Source: Streptomyces sp. SAI-127 (lineage in GTDB: Bacteria; Actinomycetota; Actinomycetes; Streptomycetales; Streptomycetaceae). From it: DNA of 64,000 nt. The translations under genes were made by a program, and so were the position numbers. Position 1 is the stretch's first letter. Each line of letters starts with the position of its first letter. Shown piece after piece: positions 8,730 through 17,907 of the stretch. Location: the NCBI RefSeq assembly GCF_029894425.1, contig NZ_JARXYJ010000002.1, forward strand, positions 124,001 through 188,000, written 5' to 3'. The notes under the pieces are model-generated. The model was not told the origin of the DNA. It did no database searches and saw only the letters and a list, made by a program, of their open reading frames with translations.

Positions 8730-9929
8730 ATGATGACTACGGAAGCAGGCCCCAGGATCGCGATCCTCGGTGGCGGCATCGGAGGCCTCGCTGCCGCGGC
8801 CTTCCTCCGCGACAAGGGCTTCCACAGTGACGTCTACGAGCAGGCCGCAGCCCTGACCGAGGTCGGCGCCGGCCTGGTGATCGCCCCCAACGCCGCCCGC
8901 CTGCTGCGGCGTCTCGGCGTACTGGACCGGTTCGTCGAGCGCGCGGTGCAGATGGAGATCGGCTGGGAGTTCCGGCGCTGGGAGAACGGCGCCGTCCTCT
9001 CCGCGGAGAACCTTCAGGACGGGTGCAAACGCCTGTACGGCGAGCACACTTACACCGCCCACCGCGCCGACCTGCTGAATGCCTTGCGGTCGGCCGTCCC
9101 CGAGGACTCGCTCCACCTCGGCAGGCGCTGTGTCTCGGTCGAGTTCGAAGGCGATCAGGCGGTGCTGAGGTTCGAGGACGGCGAAACCGTTCGCCCGGAC
9201 ATCCTCATCGGTGCCGACGGAGTCCACTCACGGGTGCGCAGCGCGATCGTCGGGCCGACCCAGGCCAGGGAGTCGGGCATCTGCGCGTACCGAGCCCTCG
9301 TACCGGCGCACAAGGCACCCGAATTCGCCAGGCGGCCCGCCCAGACCCTCTGGATCGGCCCCGACCACCACCTCGCGCACTACCCGGTCTCCGGCGGGGA
9401 GTACGTCAACCTCGTCGCCTTCGCACCCGCCGGCGCGAGCAGCGTCGAGTCGTGGACGGCCACCGCGACACTGGAGGAACTGCTCGACGAGTTCGACGGC
9501 TGGGACCCGCGGCTGGTGGAGCTGATCCGGTCGGCCGACACACCGGGGCGCTGGGCGCTGCTCGACCGTGAGCCCCTCGACAACTGGAGCCGCGGCAACG
9601 CGACCCTGCTGGGTGACGCGGCCCACCCGATGTTCCCCTTCTTCGCCCAGGGCGCCGCCCAGGCGATCGAGGACGGAGCCGTCCTGGCCCTCTGTCTCGC
9701 AAAGGACCCGGACAGCCCGTCGGCGGCGCTCGGACGCTACGAAGAACTCCGCCGCCGCCGCACGGCCCGCCTGCAGGAGATCTCACACGGACGGTCCCAC
9801 ATCAACCACCTTCCGGACGGCCCCGAGCAGCAGGCCCGCGACCTGGCGTACTCGCAGGACGACCCCCTCAGAGCGAACGGCTGGATCTACGAGTACGACC
9901 CCGAGGTCGCCGTCTCGGCCTCGGTGTGA
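8730..9929 (+). CDS. FAD-dependent aromatic monooxygenase (salicylate hydroxylase-like)
   Basis: A 399-residue class A flavoprotein hydroxylase using NAD(P)H and O2 to hydroxylate phenolic acids. It shows the three family fingerprints: GGGIGG (residues 14-19) for the FAD ADP moiety, GADGVHSRVR (161-170), and GDAAHPMFPFFAQG (295-308) for the FAD ribityl region. Length and motifs resemble salicylate 1-hydroxylase and 3-hydroxybenzoate 6-hydroxylase. With a hydroxyquinol dioxygenase in the same island, a decarboxylating hydroxylation that yields hydroxyquinol from a dihydroxybenzoate is attractive but inferred. The gene is divergent from iclR, with operator copy B between. Confidence 0.88.
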   Translation: MMTTEAGPRIAILGGGIGGLAAAAFLRDKGFHSDVYEQAAALTEVGAGLVIAPNAARLLRRLGVLDRFVERAVQMEIGWEFRRWENGAVLSAENLQDGCKRLYGEHTYTAHRADLLNALRSAVPEDSLHLGRRCVSVEFEGDQAVLRFEDGETVRPDILIGADGVHSRVRSAIVGPTQARESGICAYRALVPAHKAPEFARRPAQTLWIGPDHHLAHYPVSGGEYVNLVAFAPAGASSVESWTATATLEELLDEFDGWDPRLVELIRSADTPGRWALLDREPLDNWSRGNATLLGDAAHPMFPFFAQGAAQAIEDGAVLALCLAKDPDSPSAALGRYEELRRRRTARLQEISHGRSHINHLPDGPEQQARDLAYSQDDPLRANGWIYEYDPEVAVSASV

Positions 9930-9999
9930 ATCAGCCCCGACGCTCCGGCCGGGCGGGCCCGGTCGACGGGTCTCGACCTTGCCCCGTCGGACAAGGCGT

Positions 10000-10016
10000 T
10001 GACCATCCAACGAACA
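10000..10016. promoter_or_regulatory. TGTTCG-type operator, copy C
   Basis: On the minus strand reads TGTTCGTTGGATGGTCA, 119 bp before the start of the benzaldehyde lyase-like gene. It shares 14 consecutive bases with copy B, in the opposite orientation. Confidence 0.6.
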
Positions 10017-10134
10017 CGGTCATTGCCGCCCCCCGGGCCACACCCGAGACTCCGGTACGGACGGCCCGTGACATGGCCCTGTTCCCCATGACCTCTGCGA
10101 ATCCCTGAGTACGTCCCGAAGGGCGGATCACCCA

Positions 10135-11832
10135 ATGGCACAGGCAACCGGTAGTGGGCTCGTCGTGCGAACACTGCAGCGAGCCGGAGTCGACGTCGCC
10201 TTCGGCCTGAACGGAGCACACGTCGACGGCATCTTCCAGGACGCCCTGGACGCGAAGCTCCGCATCGTCGACGTGCGCCACGAGATGAACGCCGGCCACG
10301 CGGCCGAGGGCTACGCACGGGTCACCGGGGATCTGGGGGTCGCCGTCGTCACGGCCGGAGGCGGCTTCACCAACGTGCTGACCTCCATCGCCAACGCCCA
10401 TCTGGACCGGACCCCCGTCCTCTACATCGCCGGCTCCGGCCCCCTCGAGACGGACCAGATCAACGACCAGCAGGCCGGCTTCGACCAGGTCGCCATGGCG
10501 GCCCCGGTGACCAAGTTCGCGCACCGCGTCACCCGTACCGAGCTGATCCCCCGCCTGGTCGCCCAGGCGATCCGCATCGCGCAGTCGGAGCCCAAGGGCC
10601 CGGTGCTCCTCGACATTCCCTGGGACGTCCTGCGCCAGCAGGTCGACGTCGACGAGGTCGAGGACTACCGCCTCGACATCGACGGCACCGGCATCGCTCC
10701 CGCCGCCGGCGTCGACCGGATCCTCGAGGCGCTCGCCGCCGCCCGGCGGCCGATCGCGCTGGTCGGCAAGGCCTTTGTCACCGCCGAAGCACGGACGCAG
10801 CTGCACGAGTTCGCGGCCCGTACCGGAGTCCCCCTCTTCTCCGACTGGGAGGGCCTCGGGGCGATCGTCGGCTCACAGCAGCACGTCGGTCTCGTCCAGA
10901 CCCTGGCCACCGTCCCCGAGGACGAGCGGCCCGACCTGGTCCTGCTGTTCGGGCTGCGCTTCGGAATGACCACCCAGTTCGGCACGGGCCGACTGCTCCC
11001 CAAGAGCGCGCGGATCTTCCAGATCGACCCCGACGGCCGTGAACTCGGCCGCCTCCAGGAGGTCGAACTCGGCATCCAGGCCGACCCGGTCGGCACCATC
11101 GGCCTGCTGAACGAGCGCCTGGACGACAACCCCGTACCCGCCGGGCGCGACGACTGGCTCACGACCCTGCGGGACATCTCGGCCACCCGGCGCTCCGCAC
11201 TCGCCGCAGAAACCGAGGACCACGAGGACGACGCGATCCACCCGTACCTCGCGGTCCGCACGATCGCCGAGAGCGTCCCCGACAACGCCACCGTCGTCGT
11301 CGACGGCGCCCTCACCGAACTGTGGCTCTCCGAGACCATCGCCCTCGCCCCGCTGGCCCACTACCTCGGGCACGGCTACCTCAGCTCGATGGGCAGCAAC
11401 TTCGGCGTGGCCCTCGGAGCGCAACACGCCACCCCCGACAAGGCGACGATCCTCGTCACCGGCGACGGCGCCGTCGGCTACAGCCTCGCCGAGTTCGACA
11501 CCCTCGTCCGCGCAGGACTCCCGGTCATCGTGATCGTCCTCAACAACCAGGCCTGGGGCGCCACCCTGCACACCCAGCAGTTCCTCTTCGGAGAGGACCG
11601 TGTCACCAACAACCGCCTGCAGAACGGCTCCTACAGCGGCGTGGCACGAGCCCTCGGCGCGGACGGCGTCGACGTCACAGAACTCGACCAGCTCCGCCCG
11701 GCGATCGAGGCCGCCCTGGCCGCTCGCCGGCCGACATGCATCGACGTACGCGTCAGCCTCGCGCCCATTCCTCCGGAGGAGCGCGTCCTGAACGGCGGAG
11801 CTCCGTTCGGCGGCATCGAGATCGACGCATGA
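10135..11832 (+). CDS. thiamine diphosphate-dependent benzaldehyde lyase homologue
   Basis: A 565-residue ThDP enzyme. As recalled from the family, benzaldehyde lyase of Pseudomonas fluorescens (EC 4.1.2.38, benzoin to two benzaldehydes) uses Ala28, His29, Glu50 and Gln113 in its active site. Here the same residues fall at the same numbers: GAHVDGIF places Ala28 and His29, RHEMNAGHAAEGYAR gives Glu50 and NDQQAGFDQ gives Gln113. Long blocks also match that enzyme (VTAGGGFTN, DGALTELWLSE, NNQAWGATLH). The ThDP-binding motif begins GDGAVGYS at residue 443. Acetolactate synthases lack the His29/Gln113 pair. The gene starts an operon with an SDR and a VOC gene, and operator copy C lies upstream. 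Substrate scope (benzoin, anisoin, furoin or other acyloins) is unknown. Confidence 0.87.
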   Translation: MAQATGSGLVVRTLQRAGVDVAFGLNGAHVDGIFQDALDAKLRIVDVRHEMNAGHAAEGYARVTGDLGVAVVTAGGGFTNVLTSIANAHLDRTPVLYIAGSGPLETDQINDQQAGFDQVAMAAPVTKFAHRVTRTELIPRLVAQAIRIAQSEPKGPVLLDIPWDVLRQQVDVDEVEDYRLDIDGTGIAPAAGVDRILEALAAARRPIALVGKAFVTAEARTQLHEFAARTGVPLFSDWEGLGAIVGSQQHVGLVQTLATVPEDERPDLVLLFGLRFGMTTQFGTGRLLPKSARIFQIDPDGRELGRLQEVELGIQADPVGTIGLLNERLDDNPVPAGRDDWLTTLRDISATRRSALAAETEDHEDDAIHPYLAVRTIAESVPDNATVVVDGALTELWLSETIALAPLAHYLGHGYLSSMGSNFGVALGAQHATPDKATILVTGDGAVGYSLAEFDTLVRAGLPVIVIVLNNQAWGATLHTQQFLFGEDRVTNNRLQNGSYSGVARALGADGVDVTELDQLRPAIEAALAARRPTCIDVRVSLAPIPPEERVLNGGAPFGGIEIDA

Positions 11833-11893
11833 ACTGCCACTCCTGAACGGCCACCGCCGAACCGCCACTCCTGATCCCCCACCAAGGAGAACC

Positions 11894-12712
11894 ATGAACG
11901 ACACGACCGACGCCGGAAGCCGCGACCGGGTCGTCGAGGACCGGCGTCAGCGCTTCCTCGGCAAGACCTGCCTCGTCACCGGCGGTAGCAGAGGACTGGG
12001 CCTGGCAGCCGCACAGGCCTTCGCGCGCGAGGGCGCACGCGTGGTCGTCATCGCGCGGGACCCGGACCAGCTGAAGCTCGCGAGTGGTCTGATCGGCGAG
12101 GGCACGATCGCCGTGGCGGCCGACCTCTCCTCAGTGGCCGGCATCAAGGCCGCCGTCGCGGAGGTCGCCGCACAGGTCGACCACCTTGATGCCGCCTTCC
12201 TCAACGCCGGGCAGGCGGGCATCAAGCGCCTCGACGACATGGACGAAGCCACCTGGGACATGGTGTTCGACACCAACGTCAAGGGCTCGTTCTTCCTCAT
12301 GCAGGGGCTCAGGCCCTTGCTCGCACCCGGTGGAGCCGTCGTCTTCTGCGGCTCGGCAGCCGGCCGAAGGGCCAGCGCGGGAACCGCCGCCTACGGAACC
12401 AGCAAGGCCGCACTCGAGCACCTGACACGCATCCTCGCCGCCGAAGTCATCGGCGACGGAATCCGGGTCAACATCGTCATTCCCGGCGGTATGAACACCG
12501 ACATCGCCGCACGTACGACGGGCCTTCCGCCCGGCGGAGCCGAGGCATTCCGGGAGCGGGTCAGGCTCAGCACGCCCATGCTCCGAGAAGGAGAACCGGA
12601 CGAGCTCGCCGACGCCGTGCTCTTCCTGGCCTCATCCGAAGCCGGCTACATCACCGGCGCGGCCCTCCCGGTGGACGGCGGCGCCACCGGCTTCACCCGC
12701 CCGTCGGCATAG
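11894..12712 (+). CDS. SDR family oxidoreductase
   Basis: A 272-residue short-chain dehydrogenase with TGGSRGLG at residues 29-36 and the catalytic YGTSK at 167-171. It begins at ATG 11894 with AAGGAG upstream, 61 bp after the benzaldehyde lyase homologue, so it is probably cotranscribed. A lyase partner that interconverts the hydroxyl and keto forms of an acyloin (for example hydrobenzoin to benzoin) is a reasonable hypothesis. The N-terminus has about 20 extra polar residues before the Rossmann fold. Confidence 0.88.
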   Translation: MNDTTDAGSRDRVVEDRRQRFLGKTCLVTGGSRGLGLAAAQAFAREGARVVVIARDPDQLKLASGLIGEGTIAVAADLSSVAGIKAAVAEVAAQVDHLDAAFLNAGQAGIKRLDDMDEATWDMVFDTNVKGSFFLMQGLRPLLAPGGAVVFCGSAAGRRASAGTAAYGTSKAALEHLTRILAAEVIGDGIRVNIVIPGGMNTDIAARTTGLPPGGAEAFRERVRLSTPMLREGEPDELADAVLFLASSEAGYITGAALPVDGGATGFTRPSA

Positions 12713-12733
12713 AGACGAGCGAGGACAACCGTC

Positions 12734-13285
12734 ATGGAGTTTCCCTTCGGCCAGCCGACCGACGCCGTCATCCAGGTCGCGTACACGGTCCCCGACCTCA
12801 CCGCCGGGATGCGCTGGTGGACCGGCGAACTCGGCGTCGGCCCCTGGTTCGTGAACGAGAGGATCGGCGGCGCGGGCTCCACCTACCGTGGTGAGCCGGG
12901 GAGGGCCGAGTTCACCCTCGCCCTCGCCTTCTCGGGACACATGATGGTCGAGCTCATCCAGACCCTGGACGACGAACCCTCCATCTACCAGGACGCCCAC
13001 GAACGCCGTGGCTACGGCTTCCATCACGTCGCCAAGGCCGTGCCGAACGTCAGGGAAGAGGTCGAACGTCGCGAGGCGAGCGGAGCGTCGGTGCATTTCC
13101 ACGATCGTGCCCCAGGGGGTGAGGTCTTCTTCCTGGACACAGGTGAAGACGCCCCGGGAATGATCGAGTTCGTCCAGGACAACGAGATCACGCGCGCAAT
13201 CTTCACGTCCGTCTGGCGGGCATCGGTCGACTGGGACGGTTCGCGACCTGTGCGCGACTTCGCGGAGTTGCTGCCAGTCCGGTGA
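12734..13285 (+). CDS. VOC family (glyoxalase/epimerase-like) protein
   Basis: A 183-residue vicinal-oxygen-chelate protein. The first module begins VIQVAYTVPDLTAGMRWWTGELGVGPW and the second contains GYGFHHVAKAV, with metal-ligand candidates Gln14, His97 and Glu (IEFVQ). The arrangement resembles methylmalonyl-CoA epimerase-like members that act on chelating oxygenated substrates. It is the third gene of the lyase/SDR operon (21 bp gap, GAGGAC before the ATG) and is followed by a strong hairpin. An epimerase acting on one acyloin enantiomer would make sense here but is only a suggestion. Confidence 0.78.
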   Translation: MEFPFGQPTDAVIQVAYTVPDLTAGMRWWTGELGVGPWFVNERIGGAGSTYRGEPGRAEFTLALAFSGHMMVELIQTLDDEPSIYQDAHERRGYGFHHVAKAVPNVREEVERREASGASVHFHDRAPGGEVFFLDTGEDAPGMIEFVQDNEITRAIFTSVWRASVDWDGSRPVRDFAELLPVR

Positions 13286-13409
13286 CCTCGATGCCCGTGT
13301 CACAACGGGTGTTGCGTCACCGGCGCGGACAACCGGGCCGCTGCCGCGGTGGTGGCCCACGAGGCAGGGATCATCCCGCCTCAACCTTCCCCGCCATGAT
13401 GCCGCCACC

Positions 13410-13439
13410 GGGCAAGGGGCATGACCAGTCCCCTTGCCC
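13410..13439. terminator. bidirectional hairpin terminator
   Basis: GGGCAAGGGG (13410-13419) and CCCCTTGCCC (13430-13439) form a perfect 10-bp stem with a 10-base loop. It lies in the 421-bp stretch 13286-13706 between convergent operons. I see no gene in the rest of that stretch. Confidence 0.7.
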
Positions 13440-13706
13440 AGGGGTTCGGTGCCTGCGTGTATCGCACGGCAAGGACGCTCCTCGTCCACCACGAGCTTCA
13501 CCGTTTCGCTCACCGCATAGGCAGCAACCGTGCCGAGCGGGTCAGTACGGATCTGGCAACCTCTCGTGTGACCGGTACACGGACTCCGAAGCGCCACCCA
13601 TGACCTCGACGGACCGGCCTCGCCCAGTCCACCGGGGGCGGCCGGCCCCGGGAACCCGAGCCGGCCGGCAACACCGGACCGTGTTCCGGGCGCAGCGGCC
13701 GGCAGG

Positions 13707-14645
13707 TCAGACGCCCTTGGGGGCGAGGACGATGTCGAAGCGCACTCGGCTCCATGTGCCGTCGATGACGCGGCCGTCGGGTGTCGGCGTGCCGGCGGGC
13801 TGCCGTTCGAACCGCTTGATCAGGGAGTCCTTCACGCCGAAGACGGTGTCCTTGCGGCCGATCGGGTCGCCCTCGGGGAAGATGTGGGTCACCAGCGTGC
13901 GCGCCCCCTCGTGGGACACCATGAAGTGCAGGTGGGCGGCGCGCAGCGGTGAGCGGCCGACCGCGTCGAGCATCTGGCCGACGGGTCCGTCGTCGGGGAT
14001 GGGGTACGGCGTGGGGGTGAGGCCCCAGAAGCGGTAGCTGCCGTCGGCCGCGGAGAAGAGGTGTGCCCGGCCTGCGCGCTTGCCGGCCTCGTACTGCACG
14101 TCGTAGAGCCCGTCCTCGTCGGCTTCCCAGACTTCGATGAGCGCGCCGGCGAGTGGGGTGCCGTCGGTGTCGGTGACGGTGCCCTCGACCCAGCAGGGCT
14201 CGCCGGGGGCACCGAAGGCCAGGTCGTCGCCGAGTTCGATGGCGGGGGAGTCGTCGACGAAGAACGGCCCGAAGACGGTGGCCTCGGTGGCGCCCTGGTA
14301 GGCCTGGTTGTTGACGTTGATGGTCTGCATGCTCGTGCCGAGGGTGTCGGAGAGCAGGATGAACTCCTGCCGGACCTCGTCGGTGATGTGGCCGGCCCTG
14401 GTGAGGAAGTCGATCGCCGTCCCCCATTCCTCCTCGGTCAGCCGGACCTCGCGGATGAAGGAGTGCAGGTGCTTGACCAGGGAGGTCATGAGTTCCCGCA
14501 GCCGCGGGTCCTGGCAGGCGTCGAAGGAGGCCACGACGTTGTCGACGAGTTGCTGCTCGACCGCCTGCTGCTCCGGCGACACCTCGCGGTAGATGGTGCC
14601 GCGGGCACCGGCCTGGGCCGAGCCGGGGTTGACGTAGGTAGCCAT
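13707..14645 (-). CDS. hydroxyquinol 1,2-dioxygenase (intradiol)
   Basis: A 312-residue non-haem Fe(III) intradiol dioxygenase expected to open hydroxyquinol (1,2,4-trihydroxybenzene) to maleylacetate. The iron ligands are visible: Tyr181 in GLYDVQY, Tyr214 in TPYPIP, His238 and His240 in AAHLHF. Their spacing (33, 24, 2) equals that of characterised hydroxyquinol 1,2-dioxygenases as I know them (Tyr164, Tyr197, His221, His223). An N-terminal helical dimerisation domain of about 130 residues precedes the catalytic sandwich. ATG 14645 starts 11 bp after the maleylacetate reductase stop, so the two sequential enzymes are cotranscribed. Confidence 0.92.
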   Translation of the reverse strand: MATYVNPGSAQAGARGTIYREVSPEQQAVEQQLVDNVVASFDACQDPRLRELMTSLVKHLHSFIREVRLTEEEWGTAIDFLTRAGHITDEVRQEFILLSDTLGTSMQTINVNNQAYQGATEATVFGPFFVDDSPAIELGDDLAFGAPGEPCWVEGTVTDTDGTPLAGALIEVWEADEDGLYDVQYEAGKRAGRAHLFSAADGSYRFWGLTPTPYPIPDDGPVGQMLDAVGRSPLRAAHLHFMVSHEGARTLVTHIFPEGDPIGRKDTVFGVKDSLIKRFERQPAGTPTPDGRVIDGTWSRVRFDIVLAPKGV

Positions 14646-14656
14646 GACGGCCTCCT

Positions 14657-15712
14657 TCAGTTGATCGGGTCGCCGGCCCACGCCGCCTTCAGCAGCGCGG
14701 TCAGGTTCTCGTCGGTGACGGGGGCCGGGTTGTTGTCGGGGATCGCCTTCGTGATCGGCCCCAGCGCCTTGGCGATGCCGTCCTCGGGCATGCCGTAGTC
14801 GCGCAGTGCCCTCGGCGCGTCGAGCACCTCGCGGAGGGCGGCCAGTCCGGCGCCGGCCCGTCGGGCGTCGAAGGCCTGGGCGATGCGGGCCTCCGCCTCG
14901 GGGGCGTGCGGGGCGTTGAAGGCCAGCACGTAGGGCAGCACGACGGCGTGGGTCTGTGCGTGCGGGAGGTTGAACATGCCGCCGAGGACGTGGCAGATCT
15001 TGTGATGCATCCCGGAGCCGGCCGAGGCGAACGCGACAGCGGCGAGGTAGGCGCCGTACAGCGTCTGCTCGATGCCCTCGACGCCGGTCGAGTCGTCGGC
15101 CACCGCGGGCAGACCGGTCGCGAGTGCGCGGATGCCCTCCTGCGCCAGCGCCCGGTCGATCGGGTCGGCACGCGGCCCCCACATCGAATCCACGCAGTGC
15201 GCCATCGCGTTCAGGCCGCTGGCCACCGTCATCTCGCCGGGCAGCGAGGTGAGCAGAGCGGCGTCGTAGACGACCGAGGCGGGCAGCACCTTGTCGTCCA
15301 CGCCGGTGGTCTTGGTCTCGCCTTCGGTCAGGCCCCACACGTTGGTCGCCTCGGAGCCCGCGTAGGTGGTGGGTACCGCGACGATCGGCAGCCCGGTGGT
15401 CAGCGCCACCGCCTTGGCCAGCCCCGTGGTCGAGCCGCCGCCGACGCTGACCAGGATGTCCACGCCCGCGTCCACCGCCGTCCGCAGTGCTCGCCCCGCG
15501 ACCTCGACCGGTACGTGCATCACGACCTCCTCGTGACGCAGGACGACCGGGATCTCCTTGGCGATGGGGTCGGCCAGCTCCTTCTCGCGGTCCGAGGCGA
15601 TCAGCATGACCTTGGAGCCGTCGAGTGCCTCGACCTCCGCCGCCACGGCGGCGGGTGACTCCCCGGCCGCGAACACCACCCGCTGGGGAAGGGTCGCGTG
15701 GGTGAACTGCAT
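14657..15712 (-). CDS. maleylacetate reductase
   Basis: A 351-residue iron-ADH-superfamily enzyme reducing maleylacetate to 3-oxoadipate with NAD(P)H. It shows the dinucleotide-binding [23 protein letters not shown], and the C-terminal histidine region [12 protein letters not shown] with [11 protein letters not shown]; the lack of the full ADH iron-ligand set is typical of maleylacetate reductases. The start ATG 15712 overlaps the upstream stop by one base (TGATG). Downstream is hydroxyquinol dioxygenase, which makes its substrate, so assignment by sequence and context agree. Confidence 0.92.
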   Translation of the reverse strand: MQFTHATLPQRVVFAAGESPAAVAAEVEALDGSKVMLIASDREKELADPIAKEIPVVLRHEEVVMHVPVEVAGRALRTAVDAGVDILVSVGGGSTTGLAKAVALTTGLPIVAVPTTYAGSEATNVWGLTEGETKTTGVDDKVLPASVVYDAALLTSLPGEMTVASGLNAMAHCVDSMWGPRADPIDRALAQEGIRALATGLPAVADDSTGVEGIEQTLYGAYLAAVAFASAGSGMHHKICHVLGGMFNLPHAQTHAVVLPYVLAFNAPHAPEAEARIAQAFDARRAGAGLAALREVLDAPRALRDYGMPEDGIAKALGPITKAIPDNNPAPVTDENLTALLKAAWAGDPIN

Positions 15713-16308
15713 CAGGCTTCCGCCAGCCATTGCTTGCCTTCGCTGTAGAGCTGCTCGACGGCTGTGCCGGTGAGGCCGGGAAGCCCGTCCTTCACCGTGA
15801 ATCCCGCCTTGGTCTGCAGGTAGCCCAGGTGCCGGTAGCCGGTCGGGAACCGGTTCAGGAGGTCGGGGTCCAATGTCAGTGAGGCGGCGGGGTCCACGAC
15901 GTCGAGCCGGTCCTTCTCGTAGATCGGCTGCCGGCGCACGATGGTCCAGCGACCCTCGTGGCGGGAGAGGAAGTCGTAGAAGCGGCCGGTGCACACGACA
16001 TCGACCTCGACGCCGTCGACGCTCGCGCGCTGATTGATCGTCATCTTCGTCTGTGCGACGGCCCGGTCGCCGACGATGTCCGCGGTGTGGCCGCCCAGGA
16101 AGTGCAGGATGCTGACGCCGTTCTCGAAGCCCTCACGGCTGGCCTTGATGAAGTCGGTGGCGCTGCCCTGGAACCAGGTGGCGCTCATCCGGCCCTCGCG
16201 CGGATGCCAGACCGTGGCGAAGCGGTCCCAGTCCCCGGCGTCGCGCCACAGCGCCCAGTTCTCGATGAGCCGCCGTATCTCATGGCGGTCGTTGTCGGTC
16301 TGCGACAT
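15712..16308 (-). CDS. NTF2-like (SnoaL-type) protein of aromatic operon
   Basis: A 198-residue protein beginning with an SnoaL/NTF2-like fold: [27 protein letters not shown] (helix plus conserved D-W-D), then beta strands carrying [23 protein letters not shown]. The C-terminal 50 residues ([19 protein letters not shown]) form an extra tail often present in ring-hydroxylation-associated members. It sits between aldehyde dehydrogenase (33 bp gap) and maleylacetate reductase (overlap), so it belongs to the pathway. It may be a decarboxylase, hydratase or isomerase; the reaction is unknown. Confidence 0.75.
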   Translation of the reverse strand: MSQTDNDRHEIRRLIENWALWRDAGDWDRFATVWHPREGRMSATWFQGSATDFIKASREGFENGVSILHFLGGHTADIVGDRAVAQTKMTINQRASVDGVEVDVVCTGRFYDFLSRHEGRWTIVRRQPIYEKDRLDVVDPAASLTLDPDLLNRFPTGYRHLGYLQTKAGFTVKDGLPGLTGTAVEQLYSEGKQWLAEA

Positions 16309-16341
16309 GGTTCGATCTCCGATCGGATCTCGTGGTGCAGG

Positions 16342-17832
16342 TCAGATCGGGTAGTGGCGTGATCCCGACTGGATGGTGATCCAGCGCAATTCGGTGAACT
16401 CCTCCAGCGCGGCGCGCGACCCGAACCGGCCCCAGCCGCTGGCGCCGACGCCGCCGAAGGGCATCTGGGGTTCGTCGTGCACTGTGGCGCCGTTGATGTG
16501 GCAGATGCCCGACTTGATCCGGCGGGCCACGTCGAGCGCGGCGGCCGCGTCCTTGCCGAAGACCGCGGCGGAGAGTCCGTACTCGGTGTCGTTGGCGACC
16601 GCGACGGCTTCGTCGGTCGAATCCACCTCGATGATCGAGACCACCGGTCCGAAGGTCTCCTCGGTGTAGACACGCATGTCCGGCGTGACCCCGCGCAGCA
16701 CGGTGGGCTGCACGAACAGGCCGTCGGCCGTACCGCCCGCCAGGACCTGCGCGCCCTTGGCACGGGCGTCCTCGATCAACGCGATCACGTGGTCGCGGGC
16801 GGCGCCGTGGACCAGCGGGCCCACCTGGGATGCGGGGTCGCTCGGGGGCCCGACGACCAGCTTGGAAGCACGCTCGGCCAGACGGGAGGAGAGCTCGTCG
16901 GCGACGGTCCTGTCCACGATGACGCGCTCGGTCGACATGCAGATCTCGCCCTGGTTCATGAAGGCACCGAAGCTGGCCGCCGCGGCGGCCTCCTCCAGAT
17001 CGGCGTCGGGAAGGACCAGGAAGGGCGCCTTGCCACCGAGTTCGAGCACGACACGGGTGAGGTGGCGACCGCCGAGCTCGCCGATGATACGGCCGACCCG
17101 GCTGGACCCGGTGAAGTTCACGCGCGTCACGGCGCGGTGGGCGATCAGCGCCTCGACGACGCTCGGGCCGTCCTCGGGCGCGTTGCTGATGAGATTGACC
17201 GCTCCGGCGGGCACACCCGCGTCGTGCAATACCTGGACGATGGCGGCCTGGGTGAGCGGCGTCTGCTCGGAGGACTTGAGCACCACGGTGTTGCCCCACA
17301 CCAGCGGCCACACGATGGAGCGAACGCCGAGGATCAGCGGCGCGTTCCACGGTGCGATGCCGACGACGACGCCGACCGGCTGACGTACGCCGAGGGCGGT
17401 GAGGCCGGGCACGTCCGACGGGATGACCTCGCCGACGGCCGCGTACGCCTGGGCCGCCGCCTCGACGAGCATGCCCTTCGCCACGTGCACGTTGAAGCCG
17501 CACCAGGGGAGGGTTGCGCCCATCTCGCGGCTCATCGTGGCGACGATGTCGTCGGTCCGCTCGTCGAGCAGGACGGCCGCGCGCTCCAGAACCGTCCGAC
17601 GTGCGGCCGGCGGGAGGCTCGACCAATCGGGAAGGGCGGCAGCCGCCGCGTCCACCGCGAGGTTGACGTCCTCGACGGAGGCCGCCGCGACCCGTGCGAT
17701 CGGTTCACCGGTGAGGGCCTCGGTCGTATGGAAGTAGCGACCGTCCCTGGCCGCGACGTGCTCGCCCGCGATGAACAGGTCGCTGGTCCGGACCGCGCCG
17801 GACGGGGGAGCCTCGGTCTCAGTGGCTGACAT
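16342..17832 (-). CDS. aromatic aldehyde dehydrogenase
   Basis: A 496-residue NAD(P)-dependent aldehyde dehydrogenase. Catalytic residues are in place: Asn163 (PWNAP), Glu264 (LELGG), Cys298 (GEICMS), and the FTGSSRVGR NAD-binding block around 240. The QGEICMSTERV context is typical of salicylaldehyde, vanillin and benzaldehyde dehydrogenases. The start is either ATG 17832 or ATG 17844 four codons upstream; I use the former. First gene of the operon ALDH, NTF2-like, maleylacetate reductase, hydroxyquinol dioxygenase, and preceded by operator copy D. It would oxidise the aldehydes released by the lyase. Confidence 0.92.
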   Translation of the reverse strand: MSATETEAPPSGAVRTSDLFIAGEHVAARDGRYFHTTEALTGEPIARVAAASVEDVNLAVDAAAAALPDWSSLPPAARRTVLERAAVLLDERTDDIVATMSREMGATLPWCGFNVHVAKGMLVEAAAQAYAAVGEVIPSDVPGLTALGVRQPVGVVVGIAPWNAPLILGVRSIVWPLVWGNTVVLKSSEQTPLTQAAIVQVLHDAGVPAGAVNLISNAPEDGPSVVEALIAHRAVTRVNFTGSSRVGRIIGELGGRHLTRVVLELGGKAPFLVLPDADLEEAAAAASFGAFMNQGEICMSTERVIVDRTVADELSSRLAERASKLVVGPPSDPASQVGPLVHGAARDHVIALIEDARAKGAQVLAGGTADGLFVQPTVLRGVTPDMRVYTEETFGPVVSIIEVDSTDEAVAVANDTEYGLSAAVFGKDAAAALDVARRIKSGICHINGATVHDEPQMPFGGVGASGWGRFGSRAALEEFTELRWITIQSGSRHYPI

Positions 17833-17907
17833 GTCTTGCCTCATCTCCACAGCAGCGGCTTTCGCCGCACGAACCCTGCATGTCGAACTCTCCGCCCACG
17901 GCGGCAT

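Noticed and set aside
10135..11832. Acetolactate synthase as the identity of the ThDP enzyme
   Set aside because: The His29/Gln113 pair and several blocks match benzaldehyde lyase, and no small regulatory subunit or branched-chain amino acid gene is nearby.
13450..13540. A ferredoxin-like fragment on the minus strand (VKLVVDEERP)
   Set aside because: Only about ten residues resemble ferredoxin starts; no cysteine pattern follows.
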